From the NCBI RefSeq assembly GCF_900112365.1, contig NZ_FOLQ01000022.1, positions 1 to 64,000 of the forward strand: a stretch of 64,000 nucleotides of DNA, given 5' to 3'. Below are positions 57,742 to 64,000 of this stretch, in pieces. Within the stretch, counting starts at the first letter, position 1; every line of letters begins with the position of its first letter. The notes below the pieces were generated by a model. That model was not told where the DNA came from, searched no databases, and was given only the letters and a program-made list of their open reading frames with translations. Position numbers and translations under genes: made by a program. This DNA comes from Spirosoma endophyticum (GTDB lineage Bacteria; Bacteroidota; Bacteroidia; Cytophagales; Spirosomataceae).

Positions 57742-57766
57742 GGTGAGATATTGTCTCACCTATTTT
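57742..57766 (+). terminator. Rho-independent terminator after the GH51 gene
   Basis: GGTGAGA (57742-57748) and TCTCACC (57754-57760) pair around a 5-nt loop and are followed by TATTTTC, about 85 bp after the GH51 stop. It is the only clear terminator of the GH127-GH51 pair. Confidence 0.75.
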
Positions 57767-58226
57767 CTTCATGCTATAGCTTGTGCGAAAGCTTCTTTGA
57801 AGGAGCCCACAAGCTGATCGTTGAGCTGATTTAACAGGTTATCATAATTTACGTTCCTGAAAGGGAAAGATCGATTTCTACTAATACGTGTACTGATAGT
57901 AGAGAATGGCATTGCTAAATGTTACTTAAATTTCAGTAAAATGTTTTAATTAGTTAAAATTATGTTTCTTTATAAAAAAAGTTAACTCAAACTTGCTAAT
58001 TAAGTTTAATAATACTAATATTTGGTATCATAATTGTTTTTAATCAGCTATAACGTACCATAATACGTCATAGATATAAAAGTTAATATATATAAAAGTC
58101 TAGTACTAGTTAAACTCAAGCTAATGATCAATTAATAATAAAATTTATTATATGAATAATTAAATAATAAAATAGTTTGTTTAATATATTGCGAACGGAC
58201 AGGCGTAAAGATTAAACAAGACATGT
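57767..58226. other. Very AT-rich 460-bp intergenic region
   Basis: The stretch from about 57860 to 58200 is far more AT-rich than the rest of the window (runs such as TTAATAATAAAATTTATTA). No gene or shared repeat is visible. It may be a promoter and leader of the 125-residue gene at 58227, a recombination scar, or the edge of an acquired segment. Confidence 0.55.
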
Positions 58227-58604
58227 ATGGCACGCAAATCATTTCGAATTAGACCAGACTCATTGGGTGCATTAACTTATAAGACAAATTTATCAGACTG
58301 GATTGACGCAGTATCAACCTTCCAGACCTACTATACCCATTTGTCATCCTATTGTACAAAAAGCCTTCGGGCTGAGAGTCAAGGCATGAGTAGCCAATGT
58401 CCGATGGACCAACTCACGGCGCTATTGTGTACAATGGAAACCGAGTTAACAAATCTGATGCAGGATCTGAGTCAGCTTGATTCGTGTAAACAAGCATATA
58501 CCAGAGAGGATTTTAGAAAGCTGGCCGTTCATACCCAGATTATAAATCAGTTAAATGAACGGGCACAAGCCATGATGGCACTTACTGCGTCTACCCCATC
58601 GTAA
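58227..58604 (+). CDS. Small helical protein of unknown function
   Basis: A 125-residue protein with no signal peptide or membrane helix, mostly helical (NLSDWIDAVSTFQTYYTHL, DQLTALLCTMETELTNLMQDLSQL, FRKLAVHTQIINQLNERAQAMMAL). It has four cysteines but no recognised metal motif. Start and stop codons are normal and the frame is uninterrupted. It follows a 570-bp AT-rich gap and precedes a tiny frame at 58725, so the pair may be an orphan locus of recent arrival. I do not recognise a family. The coding sequence is less GC-rich than neighbouring genes. Confidence 0.55.
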   Translation: MARKSFRIRPDSLGALTYKTNLSDWIDAVSTFQTYYTHLSSYCTKSLRAESQGMSSQCPMDQLTALLCTMETELTNLMQDLSQLDSCKQAYTREDFRKLAVHTQIINQLNERAQAMMALTASTPS

Positions 58605-58724
58605 GGTAGCCTCTACGTTGAACGAATGATTAATATAAGTTTAATTTTTAGAATGTAACTCACTAAAAATAAATCTGTTACTTTCGTTATTCTAAGCGCT
58701 TTCGGCGCGGTAACGATCAAATTA

Positions 58725-58892
58725 ATGTCTGCCGATATACCGTTTATTTCCTTACTAGAGCAGTATGTATTTTGCGTAGCCGCTCAATTTATAGGTATGG
58801 CCACCAAAGAAGAGCAGGCCAGTTTGATCAACCTGTTCAACACGATAGATAAGTCTTCTGCATCAGGCAACCGGCCGGATGAATTGCCCTGA
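58725..58892 (+). CDS. Possible 55-residue small protein
   Basis: A short frame, ATG to TGA, encodes MSADIPFISLLEQYVFCVAA, then QFIGMATKEEQASLINLFNT and a hydrophilic tail ending PDELP. The composition is protein-like: a hydrophobic first helix and an amphipathic second. No promoter box or Shine-Dalgarno site was seen, and the gene lies 120 bp after the 125-residue gene on the same strand. It could be real or a chance frame. Confidence 0.35.
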   Translation: MSADIPFISLLEQYVFCVAAQFIGMATKEEQASLINLFNTIDKSSASGNRPDELP

Positions 58893-58954
58893 AAAATCTC
58901 GGTAAACAAGTGGGATAAGGCGGGTAGGCTTGCCTGAAAAACCAATTCGAATAG

Positions 58955-59983
58955 TTAACTAACCGCCGATTCCAGCAAACGTATTGTGCCCGCAGTCGCG
59001 TCAATTTCAGTATCGATGCCTAGCGGAACCGTGAACTTATTGCTGATATGACCAATCGTAGCGCCAGAATAGGCAGGCTTATCCAGAGGAATAATATATT
59101 CGGTCAGTACGTCATCCAGCGTGAGTGAACCGTAGCTACCGTTGCCTGGACCGCAGTCGCTGCATTTGCCGAAAACAAAACCCGCTATCTGATTCAGAAT
59201 GCCCGCCAGTTTCAGTTGGGTAAACATCCGGTCCATGCGGTAAATATCCTCATGTGTGTCTTCGAGAAATAGAATGGTATTTTTCCAGTCGGGCAGATAC
59301 GGCGATCCAACCAGATGACTCAGTACGGTGAGGTTGCCGCCAACCAGTCGTCCACGCGCCAGACCTGGCCGGATGGTGGTGATCCGGTCCTGCGTTTGTG
59401 TGAGGTTATCGCCCTTGTCGGTAGGGTTGCGCATGGTCACGGTTTCGCCTTCCATAAGTACTCGCCTGAACCAATCAACCGTATACGTATTGAACGTTGC
59501 AGACCCAACAGGACCGTGCATAGTCACCAGGCCAGTTTTGGCGTAGATAGCCAGTAGTAAAGCCGTAATGTCGCTGTAGCCGATCAGAACTTTCGGGTTG
59601 CGCTGAATCAGGTCGTAATCCAGGAGCGGTAAAAGACGGGCGCAGCCCCAGCCGCCGTGGATAGCCATGACGGCTTTGACGCTCTGGTCGTTGAAGAAGG
59701 CGTGCAGATCAGAGACGCGGTCGGCATCTCGCCCAGCCAGATAGCCATATCGGTCGTAAATATGGGGGCCGAGTTTCGTCTGAAACCCCAGGGCCTGGAG
59801 TGATTCCTGCGTGATCTTTACCGTTTCGTGGCTGTAGGCCGGGGCCGCCGGGCAAAACAACCCGATTGTATCACCAGGGCGCAACTTGGCAGGCTTTATG
59901 AGTGTAGGGGCTGTCTGGTTGGTTGTTAATGAAAGCAACGGAGCCAGACTAGTGGTGCGGAGGAACGAACGACGGGAAGGCAT
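58955..59983 (-). CDS. LD-carboxypeptidase family protein (S66), exported
   Basis: A 342-residue S66 serine peptidase. The N-terminus has a Tat-like twin arginine (RRSFLRTT) and a hydrophobic stretch ending near TNQTAP. The catalytic serine is S137 in IGYSDITALL, with the Glu near E241-D242 in FLEDTHEDIYRMDRM and the His at H312 in GATIGHISNKFTVPLG. The GGWGCARLLPLLDYDLI segment is the usual one. S66 enzymes cleave the L,D bond of murein tetrapeptides or act like the self-immunity peptidase MccF. Murein recycling or maturation in the periplasm is the more likely role here. It is separated by 96 bp from the DUF3820 gene upstream on the same strand. Confidence 0.92.
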   Translation of the reverse strand: MPSRRSFLRTTSLAPLLSLTTNQTAPTLIKPAKLRPGDTIGLFCPAAPAYSHETVKITQESLQALGFQTKLGPHIYDRYGYLAGRDADRVSDLHAFFNDQSVKAVMAIHGGWGCARLLPLLDYDLIQRNPKVLIGYSDITALLLAIYAKTGLVTMHGPVGSATFNTYTVDWFRRVLMEGETVTMRNPTDKGDNLTQTQDRITTIRPGLARGRLVGGNLTVLSHLVGSPYLPDWKNTILFLEDTHEDIYRMDRMFTQLKLAGILNQIAGFVFGKCSDCGPGNGSYGSLTLDDVLTEYIIPLDKPAYSGATIGHISNKFTVPLGIDTEIDATAGTIRLLESAVS

Positions 59984-60079
59984 CTAAAAGGACAGATTCA
60001 TGTGGATAGAAATATAACTGAAAACAGCGTAGCGGTCAAGCAACGTAGTGAAACCCAACCGCAAGTACGATCTTACTGC

Positions 60080-60316
60080 TTATCGCTTGTTTTTCAAACC
60101 ATGAAGCAAATACTCCAATCCATTCAACCGGATTTCGTACATAGTTTGCAGCAACATGCCCAATTTGCCTGGGGGAAATCCTTTCTGAGCGAACCACTCC
60201 AGATACGAGACCGGTAATTCTTTGATCAGGCGATCTTTGTATTTTCCGAACGGCATTTTATAGATCAGCAGCTCTTTTAATACGTCAGGGTTGCCTTGTG
60301 GCAGTTCTTCGGCCAT
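60080..60316 (-). CDS. DUF3820 family small protein
   Basis: A 78-residue soluble protein of the DUF3820 (putative quorum-sensing-regulated virulence factor) family. MPFGKYKDRLIKELPVSYLEWFAQKGFPPGKLGMLLQTMYEIRLNGLEYLL, read in parts, contains the family's conserved MPFGKYKxRLI, PxxYLxWF, GFPxGKLGxLL and YEIxxNGLEYLL elements. Related proteins are often exonuclease-associated or of unknown role, so none is assigned. The ATG at 60316 is preferred over a TTG six codons before. It is divergent from the Vat-type acetyltransferase gene (start 60354), 38 bp apart. Confidence 0.88.
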   Translation of the reverse strand: MAEELPQGNPDVLKELLIYKMPFGKYKDRLIKELPVSYLEWFAQKGFPPGKLGMLLQTMYEIRLNGLEYLLHGLKNKR

Positions 60317-60353
60317 ATGTTTTTTGAAATACAAAACGGGTTCAATACTACGT

Positions 60354-60998
60354 ATGAATATACCAAATCTATCTACTGTTTTTCCGTTAGCTGGTTATGA
60401 GCGCCTGTGCTTTTTGAATAATGTGGTTGACCACCCACAAATTACGATTGGCGATTATACGTATTACGATGATTTTGAGTCGGTTGGAAATTTTCAGCGA
60501 AATGTTCGCTATTTGTTCGACTTTACCGGCGACCGCCTGTCCATTGGGAAATTCTGCATGATTGCGTCCGGCGTTGAGTTTATCATGAACGGTGCTAATC
60601 ATTTGGTCGACGCCGTCAGTTCCTTCCCATTTGCCGTGTTTGGTGGCGATTGGGCCACGGCGATGGGTGGAAAAACGTACCCAACAAAAGGAGATACTGT
60701 CGTCGGAAACGACGTTTGGCTTGGTTATCGGGCCACTATTTTGCCGGGTATTACGATTGGAGACGGGGCCATAATTGGTGCTTATTCAGTTGTCACCCGT
60801 GATGTACCACCTTATACTATCGTGGGTGGCAATCCAGCGAAATTGATTCGAAAACGGTTTGACGATGCCGACATCGCTCGACTTCTGGAACTACGCTGGT
60901 GGGATTGGCCCATCGAGAAAATTACGAAATATGCTCCTTTTCTTATGGGTAATATCGCTGATTTTCTGGCAGTTATAAAAAGCGAAAATGGATTGTAG
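60354..60998 (+). CDS. Vat-type xenobiotic acetyltransferase (left-handed beta-helix)
   Basis: A 214-residue hexapeptide-repeat acyltransferase of the Vat/streptogramin A acetyltransferase group. The repeats give the left-handed beta helix (LSIGKFCMIASGVEFIMNGANH, VVGNDVWLGYRATILPGITIGDGAIIGAYSVVTRDVPPYTIVGGNPAK split over coils), followed by a C-terminal helix with RWWDWPIEKI, typical of the family. The Asn-His in NGANHLVDAVSSFPF carries the catalytic His. Members acetylate antibiotics or small hydroxyl substrates with acetyl-CoA; the native substrate is unknown. The ATG at 60354 is preferred because the longer frame overlaps the divergent DUF3820 gene. Confidence 0.9.
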   Translation: MNIPNLSTVFPLAGYERLCFLNNVVDHPQITIGDYTYYDDFESVGNFQRNVRYLFDFTGDRLSIGKFCMIASGVEFIMNGANHLVDAVSSFPFAVFGGDWATAMGGKTYPTKGDTVVGNDVWLGYRATILPGITIGDGAIIGAYSVVTRDVPPYTIVGGNPAKLIRKRFDDADIARLLELRWWDWPIEKITKYAPFLMGNIADFLAVIKSENGL

Positions 60999-61138
60999 TT
61001 AGACTTTTAAACTTTTATTTCGGTGACAAAAAATGTCTTCATACCGCCGTAAAATAAATGACAGCGGTAATTTTCTGACGGGTTATGCTTATTGAAACGA
61101 GTAACACAATTCAGGTACAAACCAATATTCCTATGATC

Positions 61139-61681
61139 ATGAAATTACCAATTCGATTTACAGTAGCTATTCTAGCTGTGCTATGGGCATTTTCGGCAGT
61201 TGAGGCCGCCAGACCCATGATGACCGTTTCGCAACTGACGGCTGAGTGGCAACGCGCCAAAGAGTACACAAAAGAATATTTGGATGCTATGCCCGAAGAT
61301 GGCGTAGGCTTCAAACCAACGCCTGAAATTCGCAGTTTTGCCGAGCAAATGCTTCATCTGGCGAATGCGAACTACAATTTCGGGGCAGTCGCCAGTGGGA
61401 AAACGAATCCGATGCAGGGTAAAAAAATGGAGGAAATGGCTGAATTCAAAACGAAAGCTGCGTTGACCAAAGCTGTTCTGGATAGCTATGATTTCATGAT
61501 CGATGCGGTCAAAGGAATGACAGACGCTCAACTGGGCGAAATGGTGAAAATGGGTCCCCGTGAGATGAGCCGCGAAGTTGTGCTGGCGAAAGCCTTCGAA
61601 CACCAAACCCACCACCGCGGCCAATGCACTATTTACATTCGAATGAAGGGTGTTAAACCACCAAACGAAAAGTTGTTTTGA
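61139..61681 (+). CDS. DinB-family protein, exported
   Basis: A 180-residue four-helix DinB protein with a signal peptide (FTVAILAVLWAFSAVEA). The metal ligands typical of the fold are His in MLHLANANYNF and the two His in EHQTHHRGQ (C-terminal helix), the third in a neighbouring helix. DinB proteins bind a divalent metal; some act as thiol transferases, others are of unknown role. Export is unusual for DinB but common in Bacteroidota. Three ATGs are in frame (61085, 61133, 61139); the last directly opens the signal peptide. A terminator follows (61692-61714). Confidence 0.85.
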   Translation: MKLPIRFTVAILAVLWAFSAVEAARPMMTVSQLTAEWQRAKEYTKEYLDAMPEDGVGFKPTPEIRSFAEQMLHLANANYNFGAVASGKTNPMQGKKMEEMAEFKTKAALTKAVLDSYDFMIDAVKGMTDAQLGEMVKMGPREMSREVVLAKAFEHQTHHRGQCTIYIRMKGVKPPNEKLF

Positions 61682-61691
61682 TACGTATCAG

Positions 61692-61714
61692 GGCCCGCGA
61701 TTAGTGGGCCTTTT
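61692..61714 (+). terminator. Terminator between DinB and DEAD-box genes
   Basis: GGCCC (61692-61696) and GGGCC (61706-61710) pair around GCGATTAGT and are followed by TTTT, 10 bp after the DinB stop. The stem is short but GC-rich. Confidence 0.6.
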
Positions 61715-61717
61715 GGT

Positions 61718-63040
61718 TTACCGGGCTACCTCAATTTTATACTTCTTCCCTTTCATTTTTTCATCCCTGATTTTCTCCAGTAGTCCGTTGACTTTCGTTG
61801 TTTTCACGGCAGCAAACGAGATGAAATCCTTTACGTCGATAAGGCCGAGGTCGCCTTTTTCGAGCCCGCCTTTCTGGGAGAAGAAGCCGACAATGTCAAC
61901 CTTATTAAGCTTGTTTTTCTTGCCGCCACTGATGTAAATCGTTACAAATTGGGGTGGTTTCGGTAGTGGATTGTTTCCCGAAACCGTGATCTCTTCGAGC
62001 GAGTCGGGTAGATAAGGGGGGCGCTCTTCGCTAGGGTGTAAAATCAAATACGCCGTTCCCGATGCGTGCATGCGGGCGGTCCGTCCGTTGCGGTGCACAA
62101 ACTCATGTTCGTGCATCGGCAAATGGTAGTGAATCACGTAGTTCATTTCGGGGATATCCAGGCCTCGAGCCGCTAAGTCAGTGGTGATCAGATAGGTTAC
62201 ACTGCCATTTCGAAACTGAATCAGGGCACGTTCCCGATCATCCTGATCCATGCCACCATGATAAAACGTTGAAAAGATACCCCGTTCGTTGAGCAACTGA
62301 CTGGTCCGTTCGACGGCATCCCGGTGGTTGCAGAAAATCAGGGCCGATTCAGAATTCAGGGTACAAAGCAGTTTAAATAACGTATCGATTTTATCTTTCT
62401 CTTCTGAAATAACCACTTTCATGGTTAGCCCACTCGGTACGTCTTCATCGGCGCTGAAATTCAATTTGGTAGGGGAGTGGACACCCGCAAAATCCGGAAT
62501 TTTTATGCCCGACGTTGCTGAGACCAGCACGCGCTTTTTGAGGTTGCGTAAACCCCCAATGATATAATCCATCTGATCGTGAAAGCCCAGCTCCAGCGAC
62601 TTATCAAACTCGTCTAACACCAGCGTTTGAATGCCGTCTAAAGCAAACGTTCGGCGTGAAAGGTGATCCATAATGCGTCCGGGCGTTCCCACCAGAAGCG
62701 CCGGTGGATTGCTCAGATTCTTGATTTCGGTCTCCATCGAATGACCACCGTAGCACACATTCACTTTGTAGCCCGTCGCCATTTTCTTCCATACCTGCTC
62801 GATTTGCAGGGCCAGTTCACGGGTAGGCGCCAGTACCAGGCATTGCACCGACGAACGATTGGGTTGAATCAACTGGAGTATCGGTAACAGAAAACCAAGC
62901 GTCTTGCCGGAACCCGTGGGAGCGATTAAAAAGACATCTTTATCCTGTAAAATGGCTTTTTGAGCCGCTTCCTGCATAGGGTTCAAGGCCGCAATGCCCA
63001 GGTTTGACAAAATTTGTGAAGAGACTTGATTGGTTTCCAT
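61718..63040 (-). CDS. DEAD-box RNA helicase (DbpA-like C-terminus)
   Basis: A 440-residue ATP-dependent RNA helicase. The RecA-like domains hold motif I APTGSGKT (40-47), motif Ia PTRELALQ, motif II as VLDEFDKS (a DEFD form in place of DEAD), motif III SAT, motif V TDLAARGLDIP and motif VI HRNGRTAR. The last 75 residues (FVTIYISGGKKNKLNKVDIVGFFSQ split across the strand, GDLGLIDVKDFISFAAV) form a DbpA-type RNA-binding domain that targets 23S rRNA. A role in ribosome assembly is inferred. The ATG at 63040 (METNQVSS) is preferred over one six codons upstream. Confidence 0.94.
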   Translation of the reverse strand: METNQVSSQILSNLGIAALNPMQEAAQKAILQDKDVFLIAPTGSGKTLGFLLPILQLIQPNRSSVQCLVLAPTRELALQIEQVWKKMATGYKVNVCYGGHSMETEIKNLSNPPALLVGTPGRIMDHLSRRTFALDGIQTLVLDEFDKSLELGFHDQMDYIIGGLRNLKKRVLVSATSGIKIPDFAGVHSPTKLNFSADEDVPSGLTMKVVISEEKDKIDTLFKLLCTLNSESALIFCNHRDAVERTSQLLNERGIFSTFYHGGMDQDDRERALIQFRNGSVTYLITTDLAARGLDIPEMNYVIHYHLPMHEHEFVHRNGRTARMHASGTAYLILHPSEERPPYLPDSLEEITVSGNNPLPKPPQFVTIYISGGKKNKLNKVDIVGFFSQKGGLEKGDLGLIDVKDFISFAAVKTTKVNGLLEKIRDEKMKGKKYKIEVAR

Positions 63041-63301
63041 ACCGTAAAAGTAACGCACGACAGGCGGGCACCGACTATGCTCAGAAAAATCAAAGGTATT
63101 TGTTGTCAGCGACGAAGCCGGTTACTACGTATTGGCAAGCCATTTTTCTGCATTGATCATGGCAAAAGCATCGACTTAGAGGAACGTAATTATATGTATC
63201 AACACGAACAATCGTCCTGGGTTGGGGTTAAATAGGTAAGTATGCGTGGCTAAACCTTCTGGAATTTAGCTTGTCTTATTCCTGTCACGAGTTTAACCTA
63301 A

Positions 63302-63871
63302 ATGAAAAAGACGATGAAAACGCTCAATTCTTATCTCATAATTATGGTACTGACTGGCTTCGTGCTCAGTCAATCTGCCGAAGCACAAGAACGGAAACGG
63401 TGGAGCCCACAGGCTAAAGACGCAACGATTGGCGGGGTTGCCGGCGGTGCCGCCGGTGCCATTATCAACAAACGCAATCGTGTGGTGGGTGGCCTGATTG
63501 GTGGTGTTGTTGGCGGTGCGGCTGGTTATGCCATCGGTAAAAATAAAGACAACAAAAATAAAGCTGCCGCCCGGTTGGCTGCTGCCCAGGCTGAGACTGC
63601 ACGTGAACGCGAACGGGCCGACGCTGCCGAGCGTGATCGGGTTGCCGCGCTGGCTGCCGCTACACCTCCCCACGGTTTTGGCGTAGCGCGTCCGGCACAG
63701 GTAACAGTGGCTCGTAAACCTGTTGCTGCTACAGCAACACCTGCCGCTCCTGCACCTGTTGCCGTAGCGTCGAGTTCCTACGTATTGAACGCAGCTTTTC
63801 TGCCAAATCCGTCTTATGGTGATCCGGAAACACCCTATGCGTCATCACAATACCGGCGTAAAAGCTGGTAA
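63302..63871 (+). CDS. Glycine-zipper (YMGG-like) exported protein
   Basis: A 189-residue protein with a signal peptide (1-28, VLSQSAEAQ). The mature part starts with a glycine-zipper membrane segment DATIGGVAGGAAGAIINKRN and VVGGLIGGVVGGAAGYAIGK (40-80), as in the YMGG-like/OmpA-associated glycine-zipper family. A basic KNKDNKNK stretch, an alanine-rich charged helix (ARLAAAQAETARERERADA, 85-115) and a Pro/Ala-rich tail follow. Proteins of this kind are found in the envelope, often near stress or outer-membrane genes. The exact role is unknown. A second secreted-protein gene begins 83 bp after its stop. Confidence 0.82.
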   Translation: MKKTMKTLNSYLIIMVLTGFVLSQSAEAQERKRWSPQAKDATIGGVAGGAAGAIINKRNRVVGGLIGGVVGGAAGYAIGKNKDNKNKAAARLAAAQAETARERERADAAERDRVAALAAATPPHGFGVARPAQVTVARKPVAATATPAAPAPVAVASSSYVLNAAFLPNPSYGDPETPYASSQYRRKSW

Positions 63872-63954
63872 TAAACGTAATATCGGTCGGGAATCTGTGC
63901 TGTTGTAATGCGCCAGAACCCGGCCGATGCCATTCATATAATCAACTACACGCT

Positions 63955-64000
63955 ATGAAATTAATCATCCAGACCATGCTTGCTGCGGCCTTAATTACAG
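63955..64000 (+). CDS. Start of a further exported protein, cut by the window end
   Basis: ATG at 63955 opens MKLIIQTMLAAALIT, which reads as the first half of a signal peptide. Only 15 residues are visible, so no product can be named. The short distance from the glycine-zipper gene suggests co-transcription. Confidence 0.5.
   Translation, partial: MKLIIQTMLAAALIT

Noticed and set aside
61718..63040. DEFD instead of DEAD as an inactivating change in the helicase
   Set aside because: The last position of motif II is variable in the superfamily and all other motifs are intact.
63026..63235. 69-codon frame between DEAD-box and glycine-zipper genes
   Set aside because: Overlaps the DEAD-box start on the other strand, has no promoter box, and the composition (many Arg, Cys) looks like chance.

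Overview
The window looks like a chromosomal segment of a Bacteroidota bacterium of the order Cytophagales, most like Spirosoma or a close relative. This rests on: a SusC/SusD outer-membrane pair; a secreted subtilase with a type IX secretion sorting tail; promoters of the Bacteroidota type (TAnnTTTG at -7); many families typical of this phylum (DUF2911, LpxR-like, GH127/GH51, AddB-like PD-(D/E)XK nuclease); moderate GC; and few obvious Shine-Dalgarno sites. The genus is an inference from gene content, not a computed placement. No rRNA, tRNA or CRISPR array was seen.

Layout. 1-1.9 kb: the right end of an IS3-family element, the 3' stump of a gene it seems to have cut, and an AT-rich glycosyltransferase-like gene; this looks like the edge of an acquired region. 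2.0-4.1 kb: DUF2911 protein, NUDIX hydrolase, small secreted protein. 4.1-19.7 kb (minus strand): a probable peptide-scavenging locus, transcribed SusC, SusD, lipoprotein, M14 peptidase, M14 peptidase, M20 peptidase, M14 peptidase. 20.1-22.4 kb: macro-domain protein and a T9SS-secreted subtilase. 23.0-26.6 kb (minus): an undescribed-looking four-gene cluster of a coiled-coil protein, a membrane protein with a long cytoplasmic coiled coil, a membrane-anchored Ppx/GppA-like actin-fold protein and a four-helix membrane protein. 26.7-33.1 kb: MsrA, MiaE, DKNYY protein, DUF3828-like protein, DHA2 drug exporter, LpxR-like lipid A deacylase. 33.3-36.4 kb: an AddB-like Fe-S nuclease whose reading frame has swallowed two palindromic repeats. 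36.9-46.4 kb: CDF metal exporter, M61 peptidase, esterase, M28 peptidase, NUDIX, LysE exporter, GH3-family protein, SurE. 46.5-53.4 kb: AraC regulator divergent from a PhyH dioxygenase, LysR, threonine synthase, TrhO, deoxynucleoside kinase, Ate-like transferase. 53.6-57.7 kb: GH127 and GH51 arabinofuranosidases. 57.7-64 kb: orphan small genes, LD-carboxypeptidase, DUF3820, Vat-type acetyltransferase, DinB, DEAD-box helicase, glycine-zipper protein, and the start of a further secreted protein.

The most striking non-genic feature is the number and variety of palindromic repeats between genes. At least four word families recur in the window (cores CGTGCCACGGTTT, CAGGATTTACAG, TTTACGGTATTCGG and GTCGTCAGTCAATAG), along with ATGATGAAT-type hairpins and several single-copy palindromes. 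They sit next to stop or start codons, fill every gap of the four-gene cluster, and in the AddB-like gene lie in frame inside the coding sequence.

Protein scavenging dominates: three M14s, M20, M28, M61, S8, S66 and a SusCD pair. This fits a heterotroph that degrades peptides and plant-type arabinans.
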